In this document: piece by piece, positions 46,272 to 54,044 of the stretch
Position numbering within the stretch: position 1 is the stretch's first letter
Layout of the letters: the number at the start of each line of letters is the position of its first letter
DNA from: Pseudonocardia bannensis
GTDB lineage: Bacteria > Actinomycetota > Actinomycetes > Mycobacteriales > Pseudonocardiaceae
NCBI RefSeq assembly: GCF_012911875.1
Contig: NZ_JAAXKZ010000009.1
Coordinates: forward strand, 1 to 64,000
DNA: 64,000 nt
Direction: 5' to 3'
Notes under the pieces: model-generated
What the model saw: the letters and a program-made list of their open reading frames with translations, nothing else
Told to the model about the DNA's origin: nothing
Database searches by the model: none
Position numbers and translations under genes: made by a program

Positions 46272-46757
46272 ATGCAGGGCGATCCCGAGGTCATCGAGCT
46301 GCTCAACGAGCAGCTCACCAGCGAGCTCACCGCGATCAACCAGTACTTCCTGCACGCCAAGATGCAGGCCAACTGGGGCTATACGAAGCTCGCGTCCCAC
46401 ACGCGCGACGAGTCGATGGACGAGATGCGGCACGCGGAGAGGATCACCGACAGGATCCTGTTCCTCGAAGGCCTGCCGAACTACCAGCGGCTGTTCCAGC
46501 TGCGCATCGGGCAGACCGTCCGTGAGCAGCTGCAGGCCGACCTGGCCGTCGAGCTCGAGGTGGTCGAGCGGCTGCGGCCCGGGATCACGATGTGCCGCGA
46601 GAAGCGCGACATCACCACGGCCAACCTCCTCGAGGAGATCCTCGCCGACGAGGAACACCACATCGACTACCTCGAGACGAACCTCGAGCTGATCGACCGT
46701 CTCGGCGAGCAGCTCTACCTCGCGCAGCTGGTGGACCAGCCGCCGAAGCCGGGCTGA
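46272..46757 (+). CDS. bfr: Bacterioferritin Bfr
   Basis: Bacterioferritin, 161 residues, 24-mer cage storing iron with b haem. Ferroxidase ligands Glu18, Glu51, His54, Glu94, Glu127 and His130 and haem ligand Met52 are all present at canonical positions (MDEMRHAERI). The bfd-bfr order is a coherent store-and-release pair. A weaker second iron box candidate lies on the minus strand at 46164-46182 (12 of 19 positions). Regulation by IdeR is therefore plausible here as in mycobacterial bfrA. Confidence 0.95.
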   Translation: MQGDPEVIELLNEQLTSELTAINQYFLHAKMQANWGYTKLASHTRDESMDEMRHAERITDRILFLEGLPNYQRLFQLRIGQTVREQLQADLAVELEVVERLRPGITMCREKRDITTANLLEEILADEEHHIDYLETNLELIDRLGEQLYLAQLVDQPPKPG

Positions 46758-46829
46758 GCGGGCTTCTCCGGTCGGCCTCCGGGACCGCATAGCTAGGGAT
46801 CAGGGTGGGCTTTGGGCCATCAGCGATCC

Positions 46830-47191
46830 TGTCATAACGAATGCCGGCTGGGGCGCCGAACGCCAGGGGGAGCGCCCCGCCGGTCGATACCCAGCGGCGT
46901 CCGGGCCTCCCGGGCGAGCTGCCCGGTCGCGGCGCCCCGGCGGCGCGGGGCCGTGGCCACCCTGGTGAGCCTCCAGGCGTAGGTGATGGAGCCTCGACCC
47001 GAGCGAGCCGGCGGACTGGTCGCGCGGTGCGAGGGACCCCGGTGCGGGGCCGCGCCGGGACGGGCCTCAGACGGTTCGACCAACGGCGCTCTGGTGACCC
47101 GTGGCAGCCTGTCATCTGCCGGATCGCCGTTCGCCTCCGCAACTCTGCGTCCCCCTCGCATGGCCGGCGGGGGTGACGGGCTTGTCATAAC
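46830..47191 (+). repeat. Direct 9-bp repeats bounding a 353-bp interval
   Basis: TGTCATAAC occurs at 46830-46838 and again at 47183-47191, followed by GAATGC and GAGTGC respectively, a 12-of-13 match. In this very high GC region such an AT-richer word recurring is unexpected. The same 9-mer is present inverted at 47414-47422. The intervening 353 bp has no recognised gene. Confidence 0.45.
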
Positions 47192-47193
47192 GA

Positions 47194-47373
47194 GTGCGTC
47201 GGGTGCCCGGGTTGCCTCGGGAGGCAGAGGGCGGCGTTCGAAGATGGGTTCGAGCCATCACCGACCCGAACAGTGCCGGCCCGGCTGATACCGACGACCT
47301 GGAGCGCCTGACCATGGCTGAGGTGTCCACACTGATCGAAGCATTGCAGGAGCGCGCCGGCCGCGGTGGCTGA
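47194..47373 (+). pseudogene. C-terminal gene fragment (helical tail)
   Basis: A 59-codon frame from GTG 47194 to TGA 47371 reads ...RAITDPNSAGPADTDDL then ERLTMAEVSTLIEALQERAGR. The amphipathic, non-repetitive tail and the hairpin just after the stop look like the end of a real protein. It resembles the C-terminal helix of DUF3072-type proteins (AEASxLIDxL), which I cannot confirm. No ribosome site is visible and its frame is closed by TAA inside the 9-mer repeat, so it is probably a fragment. Confidence 0.35.
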
Positions 47374-47378
47374 GCCCC

Positions 47379-47402
47379 GCTCGGCGGATGATTCTGCCGA
47401 GC
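47379..47402 (+). terminator. Hairpin after the fragment's stop codon
   Basis: GCTCGGC (47379-47385) and GCCGAGC (47396-47402) form a perfect 7-bp stem with a 10-nt loop, 5 nt after the TGA at 47371-47373. No T-run follows. It may be the terminator left from the gene whose tail is upstream. Confidence 0.4.
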
Positions 47403-47431
47403 CGATAATCGATGTTATGACAGTTATCGAT
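47403..47431. repeat. AT-rich palindrome with third 9-mer copy
   Basis: An AT-rich island of 29 bp: CGATAA and TTATCG flank nested ATCGAT copies (47408-47413, 47426-47431) around GTTATGACA, the reverse complement of the 9-mer repeated at 46830 and 47183. The dyad and base composition suggest a protein-binding or recombination site. No adjacent regulator or recombinase gene is visible. Confidence 0.45.
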
Positions 47432-47485
47432 CCCCCGCCCACGGGCTCGGACTGCCCGCGCGCCTGATTGCTGCAGGTGTCCTGA

Positions 47486-47640
47486 GGACTGACCGAGGTC
47501 GACACGGCATCGCGTGCAGGCGGCAGCCCGCCGGCCGCACGGGCATCCCGCTTCCTCGTCTGCGATGGCTGCCGCGAACCCGTCCCGGCGAACGCATCCG
47601 AGAGCGCACTCCGGTCCCGGGCCGAACCCGGGCGCGAGGC
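47486..47640 (+). pseudogene. Possible zinc-ribbon-like remnant
   Basis: In this frame the translation reads as coding from about 47489, with FLVCDGCREPVPANASESALRSRA containing a CxxC pair. No start codon lies between the stop at 47483-47485 and this segment, and the frame then runs into the antisense-like part of the following gene. It looks like the interior of a broken small Cys-containing protein. Family not recognised; low confidence. Confidence 0.25.
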
Positions 47641-47873
47641 CGCGGGCGTCGCCGAGACCGTTCTGGGACCAGTTGTGCGGTCTGGTCGTCCTGGCGGGTC
47701 GGAACGGCCGGACGGCGCTGGTGCTCGGAGGTCGACGCCGCAGAGATATCGGGCTGGCCTGGGGGGATGGACCGGCCCGACGGAATTGGCTCCGGGAAGT
47801 CGGCTTAGCTGCGCAGCCCGTGCGGAACATCGATGCACATGGAGCCGTCCTCGTCGCAAGGAAGGATCGCGAG

Positions 47874-48119
47874 ATGGGCCGAGTGAACACGCCCCTGGAT
47901 GTCGACCCACTGACCACCGTCATCGGGATCCGCGGCACGCCGTACGCGTGCCCGAACATCCCCACCGTGGACCACCACATCGCCGGTCTGTACACGCGGA
48001 TCGAGCGCGCCGGCACGAGGTTCCCGGACCTCGTCGAGGAGTACTGGACCGAGATCGATCTGCTGCTCGATCGCCGGATGTGGTTGGAGCTGAACGCGGA
48101 GATCAGCGGTGCCGCCTGA
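47874..48119 (+). CDS. Orphan hypothetical protein (81 aa)
   Basis: Protein of 81 residues: MGRVNTPLDVDPLTTVIGIRG, then IPTVDHHIAGLYTRIERAGTRFPDLVEEYWTEIDLLLDRRMWLELNAEISGAA. The residues are mixed, with a helical Arg/Glu-rich end, unlike a shadow frame. A strong GGAAGGA ribosome site lies 8 nt before the ATG. I do not recognise a family and no neighbour explains it. It may belong to a recently arrived segment, given the surrounding fragments. Confidence 0.5.
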   Translation: MGRVNTPLDVDPLTTVIGIRGTPYACPNIPTVDHHIAGLYTRIERAGTRFPDLVEEYWTEIDLLLDRRMWLELNAEISGAA

Positions 48120-48337
48120 CGGCCCCCGGGAACATCACGAATGCGCCGCCGGCTGCTCCACCGGCGATCGCGCTGGTGGGTCGAGCTCGCGAGAGCGACG
48201 GGCTCTCCGAGTTGAGCGAGGAGAAGTGGTGCAGACCAGCACAGGCCCGACGATCTCGACGCGGATCCGCCCGCCCGGACGGAACGCCGGACGAATCCGG
48301 CTCGTGGCCGGGCCGGGCCGGGAGTGCGCAGAGCGTG

Positions 48338-48508
48338 GGCCTGGGGCCGGGCAGGCTTCACACCCTGCTGCTCGAGAGCGATCGCGGTGGCTTCCACCGA
48401 GCCGATCCAGATCGGCAGGTAACGATCCCCACTGGTCTCCCTCAACAGGAGGATGGGCTGGTTCGCGGGCAACTCGACCCTGACACCCACGACGCGCATC
48501 TCACTCAT
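48338..48508 (-). pseudogene. Truncated DUF151/BFN (bifunctional nuclease family) gene
   Basis: The first ~57 residues, MSEMRVVGVRVELPANQP and LPIWIGSVEATAIALEQQGVKPARP, are an unmistakable start of a DUF151/BFN-domain protein. After that the frame continues but homology stops; the remaining ~100 residues of the family are missing in all three frames of this strand. The ribosome site GAGGAGG is intact. A TAGCGT -10-like box at 48624-48629 lies upstream. In mycobacteria a MerR-type gene (ftsR) stands between garA and this gene; it is absent here. Confidence 0.75.
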
Positions 48509-48692
48509 GCGCCCGCCTCCTCACCCATCTGCCGTCCGCACTCCGCTCGTTCCGGGGCTCGTCTCGAACTCGATCCGGGCTGATCTGATCGTCGCTGGCC
48601 CCAGGCGGCGTCTGACCCCCCCGACGCTACACGGGCCATCTCGACCGCGCGCGCCTCCGGACGGGCAGTTCGCGGCCGAATCGTGGACGCGG

Positions 48693-49148
48693 TCAGCCGC
48701 GGCCCGCACCGGGCTCGCGCGGTCCGGTCAGGAAGACCAGCCGGAACTTGCCGATCTGGACCTCGTCACCGTTGGCCAGGACCGCGGTGTCCACCGGCTC
48801 ACGGTTGACGTAGGTGCCGTTCAGGCTGCCCACGTCGACGACGACGAACTCGCCGGAGTCCCGCCGGAACTCGGCGTGCCGGCGAGAGACCGTCACGTCG
48901 TCGAGGAAGATGTCGCTGTCGGGGTGGCGCCCGGCGCTCGTGGTGGAGCGGTCGAGCAGGAAGCGGGAGCCTGCGTTGGGCCCGCGCTTGACCACCAGCA
49001 GCGCCGAGCCGGGGGGCAGCGCGTCGACACCGGAGACCGGCTGCTCCTGCACCGGCTGCTCGGCATCGGCGAGGAAATCAGCCCGGAAGACCGACGTGGT
49101 CTCCGGACTACGCTCCGGCGGAACGCCGGGCCCGTCGTTCGTGGTCAC
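48693..49148 (-). CDS. garA: FHA-domain protein GarA
   Basis: GarA/OdhI, 151 residues. The FHA domain is residues 60-140 (SAGRHPDSDIFLDDVTVSRRHAEF, GSLNGTYVN). The N-terminal phosphorylation motif PETTSVF with Thr17-Thr18 is the PknB/PknG site in mycobacteria and corynebacteria; phosphorylation makes the FHA bind its own tail and releases 2-oxoglutarate-metabolising enzymes. GTG 49148 has an AGGAGGAG ribosome site. Downstream of gcvH in one operon. Confidence 0.94.
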   Translation of the reverse strand: MTTNDGPGVPPERSPETTSVFRADFLADAEQPVQEQPVSGVDALPPGSALLVVKRGPNAGSRFLLDRSTTSAGRHPDSDIFLDDVTVSRRHAEFRRDSGEFVVVDVGSLNGTYVNREPVDTAVLANGDEVQIGKFRLVFLTGPREPGAGRG

Positions 49149-49225
49149 CTCGGGGTCTCCTCCTGCGGTGTGGGGATGCTGGCCCGGTCTGCGAACCGCC
49201 GCTCAACCTACCGTGCGGCGCGAGA

Positions 49226-49615
49226 TCAGGACTGATCGGTCAGCTCACGGTATGCCGCCGCGTCGAGCAGGTCGCCGACCTGGGCTGACGCGTCGTCGCT
49301 GAGCCGCAGCTCCACGATCCAACCGGCGTCGTACGCGCCCGAATTGATCAGCTCGGGGCTGCTCTCGAGCGCTTCGTTGACGGCCACGACCTCGCCGCTC
49401 AGCGGGGCGTAGATGTCCGAGACGGACTTGGTGGACTCGACCTCGCCGAAGGCGTCACCGGCGGCGAAACGAGCGCCGACGGCCGGAAGCTGGACGAAGA
49501 CGACGTCGCCCAGTTGTTCCTGGGCGTGATCGGTGATGCCGATCCGGACGACACCGTCGCCCAGTTCCCGCACCCATTCGTGCGCTTCGGTGTATCGGAG
49601 GTCGTCTGGGATCAC
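49226..49615 (-). CDS. gcvH: Glycine cleavage system H protein
   Basis: GcvH, 129 residues, carrying lipoate on Lys63 in GEVESTKSVSD and shuttling the methylamine group in glycine cleavage. The YTEAHEWVRELGDGVVRIGITDHAQEQLGDVVFVQLP start is typical. GTG 49615 follows the pgsA-like stop by 21 nt, so they share a transcript. The order pgsA-gcvH-garA matches the mycobacterial locus. Confidence 0.95.
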   Translation of the reverse strand: MIPDDLRYTEAHEWVRELGDGVVRIGITDHAQEQLGDVVFVQLPAVGARFAAGDAFGEVESTKSVSDIYAPLSGEVVAVNEALESSPELINSGAYDAGWIVELRLSDDASAQVGDLLDAAAYRELTDQS

Positions 49616-49636
49616 GGCGGGGAGCCTAGCCCGATC

Positions 49637-50278
49637 TCACCGGGCGTCGCGGCGGGGCTGCGCCTCGGAGCGGTCGCGCGGCAGGGGTGGTGCGACCGGG
49701 GTCCGCATGGCCAGCACGAACTGCACCAGGTAGAGCGCCCCGGACCACAGGTACAGCGTGACCCCCCACGCGGCGAACGCGTAGCCGAACGGCCGCGCCA
49801 GCTCCGCGAACCATCCCTGGCCCTGGCCCAGCAGCAGCAGCGGGAACGCGTAGAGCAGCTGGAAGGTGGCGGCCTTGCCCATGTAGGTCACGACGAACGG
49901 GCCGAAGCCGCGGCGGCGCAGCAGCGGCAGGCACAGGGCGAGCACCAGGTCACGGGCGACGAGCACGGACACCACCCACCACGGGACGATCTCCCGGACG
50001 CCCAGCGCGACCAGCGCGGCCAGGATGTAGAGCCGGTCCGCAGCGGGGTCGAGCAGCGCGCCGAGCCGGCTGTACTGGCCGAGCAGGCGGGCCAGTTTGC
50101 CGTCCAGCCAGTCGGTGAGCCCGCCGACCATCAGCACCGCGATCGCCCAGCCGTCCGCGCGCGGCCCGAGCAGCAGGTAGAGGACCAGCGGTACGCCCGC
50201 CAGCCGGAGCACGCTGAGCAGGTTGGGGATCGTCAGCACCCGGTCGGTTCCGGCCTGCGGTGTCGGCGCCTGGGCCAC
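49637..50278 (-). CDS. CDP-alcohol phosphatidyltransferase (PgsA2-like)
   Basis: Membrane phosphotransferase of 213 residues. The CDP-OH motif DWLDGKLARLLGQYSRLGALLDPAADR (D-x2-DG-x2-AR-x8-G-x3-D-x3-D) is complete, and about six membrane segments are visible. By position next to gcvH it corresponds to mycobacterial PgsA2, phosphatidylglycerol-phosphate-type synthase; exact product not proven. GTG 50278 is chosen; the frame stays open farther upstream without a match. Confidence 0.87.
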   Translation of the reverse strand: MAQAPTPQAGTDRVLTIPNLLSVLRLAGVPLVLYLLLGPRADGWAIAVLMVGGLTDWLDGKLARLLGQYSRLGALLDPAADRLYILAALVALGVREIVPWWVVSVLVARDLVLALCLPLLRRRGFGPFVVTYMGKAATFQLLYAFPLLLLGQGQGWFAELARPFGYAFAAWGVTLYLWSGALYLVQFVLAMRTPVAPPLPRDRSEAQPRRDAR

Positions 50279-50368
50279 GCGGAGCAGCCTACGGCGCCCC
50301 CCGACGGGGCCTCGCGGGCGACCACCGACCGGGTGCGGGCGGGCGGTCGGGACGGCACGATGTCGGCC

Positions 50369-50890
50369 ATGGATGCTTCGGCGCTCAAGGATCTGCAGGC
50401 TCCGCTCAAGGCGCGCTACCGGGAGGATCCGGGGTCGGCGCTGGTCACCCTGACCGCGGACGGCGAGCTCGACGGCACCGGGGTGGCCTGCCGCGTGCGT
50501 ACCGCGACCGCGCTGGCCGAGGCCGGACTGCACCCGGCCACCGGGGGTGACGGCACCCAGCTGTGCTCGGGCGACATGCTGCTCGAGGCGCTCGTGGCCT
50601 GCGCCGGGGTGACGCTGCGGGCCGTGGCGGCCGCGCTCGGACTGGAGGTGGCCGGCACCGTCCACGCCGAGGGGGATCTCGACTTCCGCGGCACCCTCGG
50701 CGTCGACAAGGAGGCCCCGGTCGGGTTCCGCGACATCCGGCTGAGCTTCGACCTGCAGACCTCGGCCGACGCCGAGCAGGTCGCGACCCTGGTCAAGCTC
50801 ACCGAGCGGTACTGCGTCGTGCTGCAGACGATCCGGTCCTCGCCGTCGACGGCGGTCGCGGTCCATGTGTCCGGCGGAGCGCCGGCCTGA
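50369..50890 (+). CDS. OsmC/Ohr-family peroxiredoxin-like protein
   Basis: OsmC-family protein of 173 residues. The two reactive cysteines are visible in LEALVACAGVTLRA and ERYCVVLQTI, giving thiol-dependent hydroperoxide reduction. CACGAT at 50356-50361 is 7 nt before ATG 50369, so I use that start; ATG 50360 is upstream but inside the box. Divergent from the pgsA-like gene. Electron donor unknown, possibly mycothiol/mycoredoxin. Confidence 0.82.
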   Translation: MDASALKDLQAPLKARYREDPGSALVTLTADGELDGTGVACRVRTATALAEAGLHPATGGDGTQLCSGDMLLEALVACAGVTLRAVAAALGLEVAGTVHAEGDLDFRGTLGVDKEAPVGFRDIRLSFDLQTSADAEQVATLVKLTERYCVVLQTIRSSPSTAVAVHVSGGAPA

Positions 50891-50946
50891 CCCGCCCCGC
50901 GTCACGGGTGTCCCCGCCGAGCCGCCGGCGACGGTAGGTTCCCGGC

Positions 50947-52425
50947 ATGGGGAGCGAAGCCGCTGGTTCCGAGGTCGCCGGGTCCGCTGTCGGATCAGCC
51001 GCCGGGTCCGCGGTCGGCTCCACCGCCGGCCGGGCCACCGATCCGTCGGTGCTCGACGCGCTCGCCGCGGTGGTGGGGGCGGACCACGTGGCGGCGGGCG
51101 CGAGCGTCGCCGAGGACTACGCCCACGACGAGGCGCTGTCCATCGCGGCCCAGCCCCCCGCCGCGGTGGTCCGCCCGGGCAGCACCGCCGAGGTGGCGGC
51201 GATCCTGCGGCTGGCCGCCGAGCACCGACTCCCCGTCACCGCACGCGGCACCGGGACCGGTCTCTCCGGCGCGTCGATCCCTCGTCCCGACGGTCTGGTG
51301 GTGTCGTTCGAGCGGATGAACCGGATCCTCGAGATCGACACCGAGAACCACGTCGCCGTCGTCCAGCCCGGCGTCACGCTGGCCGATCTCGACGAGGCGA
51401 CGGCCGCGCACGGCCTGAGCTATCCCGTCTACCCCGGGGAGTACGGCGCGAGCCTCGGCGGCAACGTCGCCACCAACGCGGGCGGGATGCGCGCGGTCCG
51501 CTACGGCGTGACCCGCCAGCAGGTCCAGGGCCTGGAGGCCGTGCTGCCCTCCGGCGAGGTGCTGCGCACCGGCGGCAAGCTCGCCAAGGCCAGCACCGGT
51601 TACGACCTCACCCAGTTGATCGTCGGCTCCGAGGGCACGCTCGCGCTCGTCACCGAGGCCACCCTGCGGCTCTACCCCCGCCACCCGCACCAGGCGACCG
51701 TGCTGGCCCCGTTCACCGGCGTCGACGAGGTCGCGGCCGCCGTGCCCCGGATCGTCGCCTCCGGCATCGGCCCGCTGATCCTCGAGTACATCGACGCGCT
51801 GACCATGGGCGCGATCACCCACGCGCAGGACCTCGACCTGGGCGTCCCGGACCAGGTCCGCGAGTCCGCCCAGGCCTACCTGCTGGTGATGCTGGAGAAC
51901 GCCACCCCCGACCGGCTCGAGGAGGACACCGAGCGGCTCGGGGAGCACCTGGTGTCGCTGGGCGCCGTCGACACGTACGTGCTGCCCGGGCCGGCCGCCC
52001 GCCGTCTCGTCGACGCCCGGGAGAAGGCGTTCTGGACCGCGAAGGCGATCGGCGCCCAGGACATCGTCGACGTCGTGGTGCCGCGAGCGGCGATCCCGGA
52101 GTTCCTGCGCCGGGCCCGGGAGATCGCCGAGCGGCACGGCTCGTTCGTGGCCGGTTGCGGGCACGCCGGGGACGGCAACGTGCACCTGTCGGTCTTCGAG
52201 ACCGACCCGGACGTGCGCTACCGGCTGCTGCGCGAGCTGTTCGAGGCGGGCATGAAGCTCGGCGGGCTGATCTCCGGCGAACACGGCGTGGGCCGGACCA
52301 AGAAGCGGTACTTCACCGAGCTCACCGACCCGGTGACCCTCGACCTGATGCGCCGCATCAAGCAGGCGTTCGACCCGGCCGGGATCCTCAACCCCGGCGT
52401 CCTGCTCGACCCCGTGAGTGGATGA
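50947..52425 (+). CDS. FAD-linked oxidase, GlcD (glycolate/D-lactate) type
   Basis: Flavin oxidase of 492 residues. FAD_binding_4 (PVTARGTGTGLSGASIP, the pyrophosphate loop), then FAD-oxidase C-terminal with FVAGCGHAGDGNVHLSV and GGLISGEHGVGRTKK. It oxidises 2-hydroxy acids such as glycolate or D-lactate; substrate not certain. Residues 2-28 are a repeated Gly-Ser-Ala/Val unit with no family match. TAGGTT at 50935-50940 is 6 nt before ATG 50947. The stop codon sits inside a large inverted repeat. Confidence 0.87.
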   Translation: MGSEAAGSEVAGSAVGSAAGSAVGSTAGRATDPSVLDALAAVVGADHVAAGASVAEDYAHDEALSIAAQPPAAVVRPGSTAEVAAILRLAAEHRLPVTARGTGTGLSGASIPRPDGLVVSFERMNRILEIDTENHVAVVQPGVTLADLDEATAAHGLSYPVYPGEYGASLGGNVATNAGGMRAVRYGVTRQQVQGLEAVLPSGEVLRTGGKLAKASTGYDLTQLIVGSEGTLALVTEATLRLYPRHPHQATVLAPFTGVDEVAAAVPRIVASGIGPLILEYIDALTMGAITHAQDLDLGVPDQVRESAQAYLLVMLENATPDRLEEDTERLGEHLVSLGAVDTYVLPGPAARRLVDAREKAFWTAKAIGAQDIVDVVVPRAAIPEFLRRAREIAERHGSFVAGCGHAGDGNVHLSVFETDPDVRYRLLRELFEAGMKLGGLISGEHGVGRTKKRYFTELTDPVTLDLMRRIKQAFDPAGILNPGVLLDPVSG

Positions 52426-52454
52426 CGCCGTTCTGACGGCATCGTCCACTCACG
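52413..52454. promoter_or_regulatory. 19-bp inverted repeat over the glcD stop codon
   Basis: Arms 52413-52431 and 52436-52454 (CGTGAGTGGA...GCCGT and its complement, 17 of 19 paired, with a 4-nt loop) span the TGA of the oxidase gene. No T-run follows, so a Rho-independent terminator is uncertain. It lies 22-63 nt upstream of the TPP enzyme start and could be an operator or RNA attenuator for it. Confidence 0.5.
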
Positions 52455-52475
52455 AGCACGACGAAGGAGTGCAGC

Positions 52476-54044
52476 ATGAACGGAGCCCAGGCGCTGATCC
52501 GCACGCTCACCGGCGGCGGGGTGGACATCTGCTTCGCCAACCCGGGTACCTCGGAGATGCACTTCGTGGCCGCGCTCGACGCGGTGCCACGGATGCGCGG
52601 CGTCCTGACCCTGTTCGAGGGGGTGGCCACGGGCGCGGCCGACGGGTACGCGCGGATGGCCGGCCGGCCCGCCGCGACCCTGCTGCACCTCGGCCCGGGG
52701 TTGGGCAACGGCCTGGCCAATCTGCACAACGCCCGCCGGGCGGGGGTGCCGGTCGTCAACGTCGTGGGTGACCACGCCACGTTCCACAAGCAGTACGACG
52801 CGCCGCTCGAATCCGACATCGACGCGATCGCCGGCGCCGTGTCCGGCTGGGTGCGGCGCAGTACGAGCGCCGCCGACGTCGGCCCGGACGCAGCCGCCGC
52901 GATTGCCGCCGCGTCCGGCCCGCCCGGGCAGGTCGCGACCCTGATCCTGCCGGCCGACGTCTCCTGGTCCGAGCGGGACGCGGCGCCCGGTGAGTGCCCG
53001 GAGCCCCCGCATCCCCTCGGCCGCGGCACCCTCGACGCCGACACCCTCGAGGCCGCCGCGAAGGCTCTCGGGTCCGGCGAGCCCTGCCTGGTCCTCGTCG
53101 GCGGGGAGGCCACTCGTGAGCCGGGCCTGGTCGCCGCCGCCCGGATCGCCGCGGCGACCGGGGCGAAGCTGCTGGCCGAGACGTTCCCGACCCGCTTCGA
53201 ACGCGGCGCCGGGGTCCCCGCGGTGGACCGGCTCGGCTACCTGGCGGACATGGCGATCCACCAGCTCAGCGGGATCAAGCACCTGGTCCTGGCCGGTGCG
53301 AGACCGCCGGTGACGTTCTTCGGCTACCCGAACAAGCCCAGCGACCTGGTGCCCGAGGGCTGCCAGGTGTACCCGGTGGCGGCTCGCGAGGGCGCTGCTC
53401 TCGCCGCGCTCGAGGCCCTCGCCGACCTCGTGGCACCGGGCACCGAGGCCCCGCTCGCACCGGCCGCCCGGCCCGCGCTGCCCACCGGTCCGCTGACCGT
53501 GGAGACCGCCGCCGCCGTGGTCGGGGCGCTGCTGCCCGAGGGCGCGATCGTCGTCGACGAGGCGATCACCTCCGGCCTCGGTCTCCCCGGTGCCACCGCG
53601 GGAGCCCCGCGGCACGACTGGCTGACCCTGACGGGCGGCTCCATCGGCTACGGGCTGCCCGCGGCCACCGGCGCGGCCGTCGCCTGCCCGGACCGACCGG
53701 TGTGGTGTCTGCAGGCCGACGGCAGCGCGATGTACACGATCTCCGCGCTGTGGACGCACGCCCGCGAGGGGCTCGACATCACAACGGTGATCTACAACAA
53801 CTCCGCGTACGCGATCCTGCGGATGGAGCTGATGCAGGTCGGGGCGAGCGAGTCGGGCGAACGGGCCCGGGCGCTCTTCGACCTCGGCGGCCCCCGGCTC
53901 GACTTCGTGCAGATCGCCTCCGGCATGGGCGTGCCGGCGGTGCGGGCGAGCACCGCCGAGGAACTCGCGGACGCGCTGCGCCGGGCCCAGGCCGAGCCGG
54001 GTCCGCACCTGATCGAGGCGATCGTCCCCTCGCTGGTGCCCTGA
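52476..54044 (+). CDS. TPP-dependent enzyme, acetolactate synthase-like
   Basis: Thiamine-diphosphate enzyme of 522 residues, COG0028 group. The N-terminal Pyr domain has GVDICFANPGTSEMHF and LFEGVATGAADGYARM with the catalytic Glu; a central domain follows; the PP domain has QADGSAMYTISALWTHAREGLDITTVIYNN, a TPP motif with ADG instead of GDG, as in one ALS-like subfamily. It could be benzoylformate decarboxylase- or acetolactate-like; the reaction is not settled. GAAGGAG precedes ATG 52476. The methyltransferase start overlaps its stop. Confidence 0.82.
   Translation: MNGAQALIRTLTGGGVDICFANPGTSEMHFVAALDAVPRMRGVLTLFEGVATGAADGYARMAGRPAATLLHLGPGLGNGLANLHNARRAGVPVVNVVGDHATFHKQYDAPLESDIDAIAGAVSGWVRRSTSAADVGPDAAAAIAAASGPPGQVATLILPADVSWSERDAAPGECPEPPHPLGRGTLDADTLEAAAKALGSGEPCLVLVGGEATREPGLVAAARIAAATGAKLLAETFPTRFERGAGVPAVDRLGYLADMAIHQLSGIKHLVLAGARPPVTFFGYPNKPSDLVPEGCQVYPVAAREGAALAALEALADLVAPGTEAPLAPAARPALPTGPLTVETAAAVVGALLPEGAIVVDEAITSGLGLPGATAGAPRHDWLTLTGGSIGYGLPAATGAAVACPDRPVWCLQADGSAMYTISALWTHAREGLDITTVIYNNSAYAILRMELMQVGASESGERARALFDLGGPRLDFVQIASGMGVPAVRASTAEELADALRRAQAEPGPHLIEAIVPSLVP

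Larger units (their letters stand above)
46758..47873. other. Gene-poor, scarred intergenic region
   Basis: About 1.1 kb between bfr and the next supported gene. It contains only gene fragments, three copies of a 9-mer, a hairpin and an AT-rich palindrome. Reading frames across it are open on both strands, as expected at high GC, but no frame shows a family match over its length. The later part (46832-47188) is bounded by copies of the 9-mer. It reads like a remodelled junction and not functional coding sequence. Confidence 0.6.

Noticed and set aside
47240-47275. tRNA-like T-arm (GATGGGTTCGAGCCATC)
   Set aside because: No acceptor, D-arm or anticodon arm can be built around it, so it is a chance stem-loop.
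47258-48508. A 416-codon frame continuing the DUF151 start
   Set aside because: Homology ends after about 57 residues and the rest is antisense to the 81-residue gene, so it is not one protein.
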